Shown here one piece after another: positions 58,399 to 64,000 of a stretch of 64,000 nucleotides of DNA (positions are counted from its first letter, which is position 1; each line of letters opens with the position of its first letter). The DNA is taken from positions 46,444 to 110,443 of the forward strand of contig JAOPUX010000071.1 in the NCBI GenBank assembly GCA_025963285.1. Direction: 5' to 3'. The DNA comes from Jatrophihabitans sp. GTDB lineage: Bacteria > Actinomycetota > Actinomycetes > Mycobacteriales > Jatrophihabitantaceae. The notes beneath the pieces were generated by a model. The model saw nothing but the letters and a program-made list of their open reading frames with translations, ran no database searches and was not told where the DNA came from. The translations under genes and the position numbers were made by a program.

Positions 58399-59774
58399 CA
58401 GGCACCGACCCAGACGGTCTTGGCGTTCATGAAGGCGTGCATGCCGAGGTCGGAGAGTTCACGGCCGAACCCGCTGGACTTTATCCCGCCGAACGGCAAC
58501 TCGGGGTAACTCGTACTCATCCCGTTGATGAAGACCATGCCGGCCTGGACGTCGCGAACGAAGCGCACCTGCTCGTCCTGGTCCTCGGTCCAGATGTTGG
58601 AGCCGAGGCCGAACTCGCTGTCGTTGGCGAGCGAGATCGCCGCCGCGGCGTCCGGGACGCGGTACAGCGAGGCGACCGGTCCGAACACCTCCTCGCGGTA
58701 CAGGCGCATCTCCCGTGTGATGCCGGTGATCAGGGTCGGGGGATAGAACCAACCTGGGCCATCGGGCCGGGTTCCGCCGACGAGGACCCGGGCACCGTGT
58801 TCGACCGCATCCGCGACGATCTGCTCGACCTCCTCGCGGCCGGACTCGGTGGCCAGAGGCCCGACATCGGTGCCGGCCCGCATCGGATCGCCGACGGTCA
58901 GTGCGGCCAGCTTGGCAGCGAAGAGCTGCTCGAACTGGTCCGCGACTGCTTCGTGGACGATGAAACGCTTGGCTGCAATGCAGCTCTGACCGTTGTTCTG
59001 GCAGCGTGCTGTGACGGCGACGGCGGCGGCCCGCTCGAGGTCTGCCGACGGCATCACGACGAACGGGTCGTTGCCGCCGAGCTCGAGCACGGTCGGCTTC
59101 AGCACGTCGCCGGCAATCGCGGCCACCGATTGTCCGGCAGGCCCCGAGCCGGTCAGCGTCGCGGCAGCTACCCGGGGGTCACGCAGCACGGTCTCGACCG
59201 TCGCCGACCCGATGAGCAGGGTCTGGAAGACATCGGCCGGAAATCCGGCACTGGCGAAGAGTTGCTCCATGTACAGCGCAGTCTGCGGGACGTTGCTCGC
59301 ATGTTTGAGGAGACCGACGTTGCCGGCCATCAGCGCAGGGGCAGCGAACCGCATGGCCTGCCAGAGGGGGTAGTTCCAAGGCATGACGGCGAGTACCGGG
59401 CCGAGTGGCTGGTAGGTGACGTACGACCGGCGGGCGCCCACGGAGGTGTCGGGCCCCGTGACGTCCGCGAGGTAGGACGGGCCATGTTCGGCGTAGTAGC
59501 GCAGCACGGTGGCGCACTTGGCGACCTCGCCCTTCGCCGCGGTATAGGTCTTGCCCATCTCCAGGGTCATCAGGGCGGCGACGGACTCCACTTCGCGGTC
59601 CAGCACGGCGGCCGCCGCGCGCAGCAAGGCAGCCCGCTCGTCGAGCGTGGTCAGGCGGTACGTGGCGAAGGCCTGCGCTGCGCGTTCGAGCTTATGGTCC
59701 AACTCGGCCGGGGACAGCGCCTCGAACTCCTTCACCAGCAGGCCGGATGCGGGGTCGATGGTGGCGATCGCCAT
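58398..59774 (-). CDS. Succinate-semialdehyde dehydrogenase-like aldehyde dehydrogenase
   Basis: A 458-residue aldehyde dehydrogenase of the GabD type, with Asn134 (MPWNYP), Glu231 (LELGGNDP) and Cys265 (NNGQSCIAAKR). Its length and the motif pattern fit succinate-semialdehyde dehydrogenases, but other omega-oxo acids are possible. It heads a three-gene minus-strand operon. The ATG at 59774 has GAGGAG seven bases upstream; a TATGCT box lies on the minus strand at 59830-59825. Confidence 0.92.
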   Translation of the reverse strand: MAIATIDPASGLLVKEFEALSPAELDHKLERAAQAFATYRLTTLDERAALLRAAAAVLDREVESVAALMTLEMGKTYTAAKGEVAKCATVLRYYAEHGPSYLADVTGPDTSVGARRSYVTYQPLGPVLAVMPWNYPLWQAMRFAAPALMAGNVGLLKHASNVPQTALYMEQLFASAGFPADVFQTLLIGSATVETVLRDPRVAAATLTGSGPAGQSVAAIAGDVLKPTVLELGGNDPFVVMPSADLERAAAVAVTARCQNNGQSCIAAKRFIVHEAVADQFEQLFAAKLAALTVGDPMRAGTDVGPLATESGREEVEQIVADAVEHGARVLVGGTRPDGPGWFYPPTLITGITREMRLYREEVFGPVASLYRVPDAAAAISLANDSEFGLGSNIWTEDQDEQVRFVRDVQAGMVFINGMSTSYPELPFGGIKSSGFGRELSDLGMHAFMNAKTVWVGA

Positions 59775-59824
59775 GGTTGCTCTCCTCGGGCCGGCAGTCT
59801 CTAATGCGCTTATATCAAGTTAGC

Positions 59825-59830
59825 AGCATA
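59825..59830 (-). promoter_or_regulatory. Putative -10 box TATGCT of the GabD-like operon
   Basis: Reading the minus strand, TATGCT is followed by about 50 nt of leader and the Shine-Dalgarno GAGGAG. An overlapping alternative, TGATATAAGC, lies a few bases downstream. The dehydratase gene upstream on the same strand ends 39 nt before this box. Confidence 0.4.
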
Positions 59831-59868
59831 ATAATGGCACAGCCGTGGAGCTCGGACCCGCGGTCGGC

Positions 59869-60681
59869 CTAGGCGCCAGCCGCCAGCAACCCGCTCGCCG
59901 TGTGGCGTCCGGAGGCGTCACGCACGTGGGTGACTATCCCCTCCGGGGTGACGGCGGCGCCGACGACGAGTCCCTGGTTGTCGAATAGTGGCGACTCGAG
60001 TCGATAGACGAAATGGTAAGGAGCCCTGACAACGGAATCGACGGTCCGGGCTTGCTCAGCCATCAGCAAGGACTGCAGCGGCCCGTGGACGAGCAGGCCG
60101 GGATACCCCTCATCGCGCACGGCGAAGTCGCGGTCGTAGTGGATGCGGTGCGCGTTATACGTCAGCGCCGAGTACTGGAACAGCAGTGGCGGATCGATCG
60201 CGACGCTTCGCTCTCCGGGGCCCGGTGCCACGGTCGGCCCCACCGGCTGCTCTCCGCGGCTGCTCTCCGGGGCCGCCTCTCGATAGACAAGGCTCTGCTC
60301 GTCCCGCACGAGCACCGAGTCGTGCTGGAGGTACTCGTAGGCGACCGTGACGAAGATCAGCGTCCCGCTCCGCCCGTGCTTGGTCTCCTGCTTTACGACC
60401 GAGGCGCGGCGGGTCGTGTGCAGGTTCAGCCGGAGCGGTTGGAGCACCGATATGCGGCCCCCGGCAAACATCCGGCGCAGGCCGGGTCGGGGGGGCAGCG
60501 GGACATGGTTGCGGAACGGATGGCCGTCCGGCCCGAGGTCCTCGTGCCGTGGCCGGTCGAGCAGGTAGACGCTGTGCCAGAGCAGTGGCAGCGTCTCGGA
60601 AGGCACAGCGGCTCCGAGCAGCCCGGCGAGCGCGCGAGCAGGGTCGGCGTCGAGGAGTCCCTCATGCGTGAGTTCGCTCAT
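59869..60681 (-). CDS. HTD2/FAS1-like MaoC dehydratase (mesaconyl-C4-CoA hydratase-like)
   Basis: A 270-residue protein made of two hot-dog domains. The N-terminal FAS1-like part has PPRPGLRRMFAGGRISVLQPLRLN, and the C-terminal part the hydratase motif FQYSALTYNAHRIHYDRDFA followed by GYPGLLVHGP. This arrangement is that of mesaconyl-C4-CoA hydratase and HTD2-type dehydratases. With a CaiB transferase, an acyl-CoA dehydrogenase and a CitE-type lyase around it, a branched C5-CoA (mesaconate/itaconate-like) route is plausible. Its start overlaps the CaiB stop (ATGA), so it is translated after CaiB in the same operon. Confidence 0.86.
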   Translation of the reverse strand: MSELTHEGLLDADPARALAGLLGAAVPSETLPLLWHSVYLLDRPRHEDLGPDGHPFRNHVPLPPRPGLRRMFAGGRISVLQPLRLNLHTTRRASVVKQETKHGRSGTLIFVTVAYEYLQHDSVLVRDEQSLVYREAAPESSRGEQPVGPTVAPGPGERSVAIDPPLLFQYSALTYNAHRIHYDRDFAVRDEGYPGLLVHGPLQSLLMAEQARTVDSVVRAPYHFVYRLESPLFDNQGLVVGAAVTPEGIVTHVRDASGRHTASGLLAAGA

Positions 60682-61808
60682 GGGCTGAACTCGCTCCGGA
60701 TCGCGACGGTGTGCTGGCCCAGGGCTGGCACGGCGCCCATCGCGGCGGTGGCCCCGGCGACGATCACCGGTGGGAGCAGTGCCTGAATGGTGCCTGCGGG
60801 GGTCACGACGTCGCGCCAGCGGTCGCGGGCTGTCAACTGCGGGTGCTCGGCAAACTCTCCCGGAGTCCGTACCCGCGCGCTGGCGATACCGGCCTGATCG
60901 AGCAGGGCAAGCGCTTCCTCGGCAGACACCGACTTCAGGCGCGCCTCGATGATCGAGGTCAGCTCGCGATTGTGTGCGACCCGGTCTGGGTTGGCCGCGA
61001 AGCGAGGATCGGTGACGAGGTTCGGGGATGCGAGCACCTGCTCAGCCAGCCGCGCCCACTCGCGATTGTTCTGCACCCCGAGGAAGACGACCCCGTCCGC
61101 GGTGCTGTACGGGCCGTAGGGAGCGATCGAGGCGTGCCGCGCCCCGGTTCGTCGGGGGGCGTGACCACTATGGATCGCCTGGTTGACGGGCTGGCTCATC
61201 CACTCACCGAGGGCATCGATCATCGCGATGTCGAGCTCGGCGCCCACACCGCTGCGTTCGCGTGCGTAGAGGGCGGCCAGCACCGCGCTGTAGCCGTACA
61301 TCCCGGTGGCGATGTCCGCGATCGAGATGCCGACCTTTGCCGGCTCGGTCTCGGTACCGGTGACCTCGAGCAGCCCCGCCTCACACTGCACCAGCAGGTC
61401 GTAGGCCTTCTTATCCCGGTACGGCCCACTCGCGCCGTAGCCAGTGATCGTGCAGGTGATCAGCCGCGGATGACGCTCCCGCAGCCGCGCGGCGCCTAGG
61501 CCAAGGCGCTCGGCAGCCCCCGGCGCGAGGTTCTGGATGACGACGTCGGCGGAGGCGATGATGCGGTCGACGAGGGCAAGGTCGTCGGGATCCTTAAGGT
61601 CGGCGGCGAGGCTCTCCTTGCCGCGGTTCAGCCAGACGAAGAAGCTCGACTCGCCAAGTACGTGATGGTCGTAGCCGCGGGCGAAGTCCCCACCGTCAGG
61701 CCGCTCGACCTTGATGACGCGGGCGCCGAGGTCGGCCAGCTGGCGGCTCGCGAACGGGGCCGCCACAGCCTGCTCGATCGACACGACGGTGACGCCGTCT
61801 AACATCAT
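60678..61808 (-). CDS. CaiB/BaiF CoA-transferase, single domain
   Basis: A 376-residue class III CoA-transferase with a complete catalytic Asp (Asp165, SIADIATGMYG). The opening VTVVSIEQAVAAPFASRQLADLGARVIKVE is the family signature (cited as VSIEQAVAAPF and ARVIKVE). I placed the start at the ATG at 61808, which has GAGGTG nine bases upstream; an in-frame GTG at 61841 would overlap the dehydrogenase gene by 20 nt and has no ribosome binding site. It lies between acyl-CoA dehydrogenase and dehydratase genes. It could act as a mesaconyl- or itaconyl-CoA transferase, by analogy. Confidence 0.87.
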   Translation of the reverse strand: MMLDGVTVVSIEQAVAAPFASRQLADLGARVIKVERPDGGDFARGYDHHVLGESSFFVWLNRGKESLAADLKDPDDLALVDRIIASADVVIQNLAPGAAERLGLGAARLRERHPRLITCTITGYGASGPYRDKKAYDLLVQCEAGLLEVTGTETEPAKVGISIADIATGMYGYSAVLAALYARERSGVGAELDIAMIDALGEWMSQPVNQAIHSGHAPRRTGARHASIAPYGPYSTADGVVFLGVQNNREWARLAEQVLASPNLVTDPRFAANPDRVAHNRELTSIIEARLKSVSAEEALALLDQAGIASARVRTPGEFAEHPQLTARDRWRDVVTPAGTIQALLPPVIVAGATAAMGAVPALGQHTVAIRSEFSP

Positions 61809-61821
61809 CGGGCGCTGCACC

Positions 61822-62985
61822 TCATGGGGCAACCGATCCACGCTGGATGAGTTGCCGGACGATGAGGTTGCGCTGTACCTCGTTCGTGCCCTCGCCGACG
61901 ATCATCAACGGTGCGTCGCGGAAGTACCGCTCCACGTCGAACTCGGTGGAGTAGCCGTACCCGCCGTGGATGCGGACCGCGTCCAACGCAATCTGCATCG
62001 CTGCCTCGGAGGCGAAGACCTTGGCCATGCCGGCCTCGAGGTCAGCGCGCTGTCCGGCGTCGTAGCAGCGGGCTGCGTAGAGAACCAGCTGCCGCGCGGC
62101 CTGCAGCTTGGTCGCCATGTCGGCCAGGTAGTTGCCGATCGACTGGTGCTGCCAGATCGGCTTGCCGAACGTCTCGCGCTCCTGGGCGTAGCGCAGCGAG
62201 TCCTCGAGCGCCGCCCGTCCGACACCGAGCGCGCGCGCCGCGACCTGGATTCGCCCGACCTCGAGGCCGCGCATCATCTGCCCGAAGCCCCTGCCCTCGA
62301 CCGTTCCGAGTAGCGACGTGGTCGGCGTGCGGAAGTCGTCGAAGGAGAGTTCACAGCTCTCGACGCCCTTATAGCCGAGTTTGGGGAGGTCTCGCGAGAC
62401 GGTGAAGCCCGGGCCGTGCTCCACCAGCAGGATGGAGATGCCCCGGTGAGCGGGTTCGGCGCTCGGGTCGGTCTTGCAGAGCAGCGCCACGAGCTGCGAC
62501 CGGCGCGCGTTGCTGATCCAGGTCTTGGAGCCGTTGACGACGTAGTGCTCACCGTCGGTGCGCGCGGTCGTGCGCATCGCCTGCAGATCCGAGCCACCAC
62601 CAGGCTCGGTCAGGGCCATCGTCGCGCGCACCTCGCCGGTAGCCATCCGTGGGAGGTACCGGTCGCGCTGCTCGGCGGTGCCGTATTCAAGGATCAACTT
62701 TGCCACGACGGTGTGCCCGCCCATCGCGCCGGCCAGGCTCATCCAGCCGCGGGCGAGCTCCTCGGTCACGAGTGCGTAGCAGGCGGTCGACACAGCGCCC
62801 TCGCCCCACGGCTCCGGGATCGCAAGACCGTAGACGCCGAGCTTCTTCATCGTCTCGATGGCCTGCTCGGGATAGGTGTTCGCGTGCTCGAGTTCGTTCA
62901 CCGACGGGCGCACATCGCGGTCGACGAAGTCGCGCACGAGTTCGACGAAGGAGGCCTCCTCGTCGCTGATGCCGTTCATCTGCAT
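61822..62985 (-). CDS. Acyl-CoA dehydrogenase, canonical
   Basis: A 387-residue acyl-CoA dehydrogenase of ordinary homotetramer type. It has MALTEPGGGSDL, VNGSKTWISNA, the FAD segment VRIHGGYGYSTEF and the catalytic Glu in VGEGTNEVQRN. The closest functional group is short- or branched-chain acyl-CoA dehydrogenases. The ATG at 62985 was chosen with GAGGAG upstream, because the frame above it (to 63069) is promoter DNA. It heads an operon with a CaiB transferase and an HTD2-type dehydratase and diverges from the CitE gene. The 195-bp upstream region carries TATGCT (minus, 63057-63052) and CAATATTTG. Confidence 0.9.
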   Translation of the reverse strand: MQMNGISDEEASFVELVRDFVDRDVRPSVNELEHANTYPEQAIETMKKLGVYGLAIPEPWGEGAVSTACYALVTEELARGWMSLAGAMGGHTVVAKLILEYGTAEQRDRYLPRMATGEVRATMALTEPGGGSDLQAMRTTARTDGEHYVVNGSKTWISNARRSQLVALLCKTDPSAEPAHRGISILLVEHGPGFTVSRDLPKLGYKGVESCELSFDDFRTPTTSLLGTVEGRGFGQMMRGLEVGRIQVAARALGVGRAALEDSLRYAQERETFGKPIWQHQSIGNYLADMATKLQAARQLVLYAARCYDAGQRADLEAGMAKVFASEAAMQIALDAVRIHGGYGYSTEFDVERYFRDAPLMIVGEGTNEVQRNLIVRQLIQRGSVAP

Positions 62986-63051
62986 GATGGTCGAGACGCT
63001 CCTCGTGGTGGGGTGAGCGATGTACTGAAGGGCCAATCTAGTGGTTGTACG

Positions 63052-63075
63052 AGCATAACAGCGGAGCAATATTTG
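63052..63075. promoter_or_regulatory. Divergent promoter elements before acyl-CoA dehydrogenase and CitE
   Basis: On the minus strand TATGCT (63057-63052) is a fitting -10 for the dehydrogenase operon. On its upstream side lies CAATATTTG (63067-63075), one step from the CAATATTG palindromes seen at 43474 and 54034. I found no clear -10 for the CitE gene in the remaining stretch to 63180. Confidence 0.35.
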
Positions 63076-63180
63076 AACCTCCGATGTGACCTGTAATGAC
63101 GAGATCTAGCGGCGCGCTGCCCGCTGCTACGGTGACCAAACATCGCTTGTGCTCGATAGCTCGTCGATCGGAAGGCCTTG

Positions 63181-64000
63181 ATGACTCTCACTGCCCGTGC
63201 GGCACTGCCGTCTGGCTCGGCGTGGCTCTTCTGCCCGGCTGACCGCCCGGAGCGGTTCACGAAGGCGATGCAGCGGGCCGACGTGGTGGTGCTGGATCTC
63301 GAGGATGCTGTGGCACCCGACGCCAAGCGGGCGGCCCGCGCCGCGCTGATCGAGCACCCACTGGACCCCCTGCGGGTGTTGGTGCGCGTCAACCCCGCCG
63401 ACTCGCCAGACTTTGCCGCTGATCTCGAGGCGTTGGGACGCACGCCGTACGAATGGATCATGCTGCCGAAGACAGAGTCGCCACATGACCTGCGCGAACT
63501 CTCCGGCCGCTCGGTCGTCGCCTTGTGCGAGACACCGATCGGCGTCCGCGAGCTAGATGCGATCGCTGCCGTCGAGGCGGTGCACGGGGTCATGTGGGGT
63601 TCGGAGGATCTCGCTGCGTCGCTCGGAGCGGTCGGCTCCCGTGACGACGACGGTCAGCTGTATGACTTCGCGCGCCGCGTCCGCACCGACGTCCTGCTGG
63701 CCTGCGCCGCGAACGAAATCGCGGCCATCGACAGCGTCTTCCCGGATATCGCCAACATGGCCTCCCTCGTGCATGAGGCACAGGATGCCGCGGCCCAGGG
63801 CTTCATCGCGAAGGCCTGCATCCATCCAGATCAGGTCGCCGCGGTGCGGGAGGCCATGCACCCGACGCCGGCACAGATCGAGTGGGCGGCCCGCGTCGTC
63901 GGTGTTGGTTCGGGGTCCGGAGTGGTCGCCGTCGCGGGCCACATGGTCGACGCGCCGGTCTTGCGCCGAGCCGAGTCGATCCTGCATCGGGCAGGCGCTC
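63181..64000 (+). CDS. HpcH/HpaI aldolase/CitE-type lyase (cut by window edge)
   Basis: The first 273 residues of a CitE/HpcH-type beta-hydroxyacyl-CoA lyase, running off the right edge with no stop seen. The family signature VVVLDLEDAVAPDAKRAAR is at 35-53 and the metal ligands Glu117 (LCETPIG) and Asp143 (GSEDLAASLG) are present, as is Arg in VRVNPAD. These enzymes split malyl-CoA, citramalyl-CoA or related compounds into acetyl-CoA and a 2-oxo acid. The usual length is about 270-300 residues, so little is missing. The start is ATG at 63181 with GGAAGG eight bases upstream. It completes the CaiB/dehydratase/dehydrogenase set as the C-C cleaving step. Confidence 0.88.
   Translation, partial: MTLTARAALPSGSAWLFCPADRPERFTKAMQRADVVVLDLEDAVAPDAKRAARAALIEHPLDPLRVLVRVNPADSPDFAADLEALGRTPYEWIMLPKTESPHDLRELSGRSVVALCETPIGVRELDAIAAVEAVHGVMWGSEDLAASLGAVGSRDDDGQLYDFARRVRTDVLLACAANEIAAIDSVFPDIANMASLVHEAQDAAAQGFIAKACIHPDQVAAVREAMHPTPAQIEWAARVVGVGSGSGVVAVAGHMVDAPVLRRAESILHRAGA

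Noticed and set aside
58437..59804. 455-residue plus-strand frame over the GabD-like gene
   Set aside because: Antisense shadow of an aldehyde dehydrogenase with all catalytic residues.
1..64000. tRNA, rRNA, CRISPR arrays, insertion sequences, attachment sites
   Set aside because: No such structure or repeat was seen on reading either strand; the few short repeats found are listed as features.

Overview
The window is about 64 kb of high-GC DNA. Its codon use, frequent GTG/TTG starts, F420- and mycofactocin-linked oxidoreductases, CYP/[3Fe-4S] ferredoxin pairs and NDMA-type alcohol dehydrogenase all point to an actinomycete. I cannot name the genus from sequence alone. I recognise 57 protein genes, two of them cut by the window edges (an aldo/keto reductase on the left, a CitE-type lyase on the right). 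I see no tRNA, rRNA, CRISPR array, transposase or phage gene.

Almost every gene is catabolic, of the kind used to oxidise and open hydrophobic or cyclic (terpenoid, steroid-like, alicyclic) compounds and pass the fragments on as CoA thioesters. There are three Baeyer-Villiger-type monooxygenases, one SnoaL-fused flavin monooxygenase, four P450s, two P450-type ferredoxins, two epoxide hydrolases, six SDRs (two mycofactocin-coupled), one NDMA-dependent alcohol dehydrogenase, three aldehyde dehydrogenases, three acyl-CoA dehydrogenases, five CaiB/BaiF CoA transferases (three of them double-domain), two crotonases, three amidohydrolases, two cyclase-family proteins, a thiolase/DUF35 pair, four stand-alone SnoaL-like proteins, an esterase and single accessory enzymes.

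Layout: 1-1.3 kb AKR fragment and mycofactocin SDR (+); 1.3-3.7 acyl-CoA dehydrogenase pair (-); 3.8-5.6 cyclase and SDR (+); 5.6-7.3 BVMO (-); 7.4-8.9 esterase (+); 8.9-12.4 fused CaiB and epoxide hydrolase (-); 12.5-13.5 LLM oxidoreductase (+); 13.7-20.2 BVMO, amidohydrolase, fused CaiB, thiolase, DUF35 (+); 20.2-21.3 alcohol dehydrogenase (-); 21.5-28.5 fused CaiB, SnoaL, amidohydrolase, CaiB, ALDH (+); 28.5-31.2 FMO and crotonase (-); 31.3-32.3 ferredoxin and SDR (+); 32.3-33.8 cyclase and SnoaL (-); 34.0-36.2 SDR (+) converging on an orphan ABC substrate-binding lipoprotein (-) across a strong hairpin; 36.5-39.4 P450, ferredoxin, cupin, AKR (+); 39.4-43.3 P450, SDR, amidohydrolase (-); 43.6-46.3 ALDH and P450 (+); 46.3-49.2 epoxide hydrolase and BVMO (-); 49.4-51.4 MoxR ATPase and VWA protein (+); 51.4-54.0 P450 (-), PPOX (+), SDR (-); 54.1-57.2 SnoaL, crotonase, epimerase, HtaA-domain protein (+); 57.2-63.0 nitroreductase, SnoaL, ALDH, then dehydratase, CaiB, acyl-CoA dehydrogenase (-); 63.2-64 CitE (+).

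The genes form short, tightly packed operons (many ATGA/GTGA overlaps) that diverge from AT-rich promoter islands of 60-330 bp. No transcription factor and no acyl-CoA ligase is encoded, so control and CoA activation must come from outside the window or through the CoA transferases. Several islands carry CAATATTG-like palindromes or TATGCT -10 boxes. The most unusual points are: three fused CaiB proteins that each keep the catalytic Asp in only one half; an inverted duplicate of a cyclase/SDR cassette whose two cyclase genes each end in a 14-nt tandem duplication; two P450s with altered I-helix acid-alcohol pairs; a MoxR/VWA pair and a cytoplasmic HtaA protein inside a P450-rich locus; and a nested palindrome over the lipoprotein promoter.
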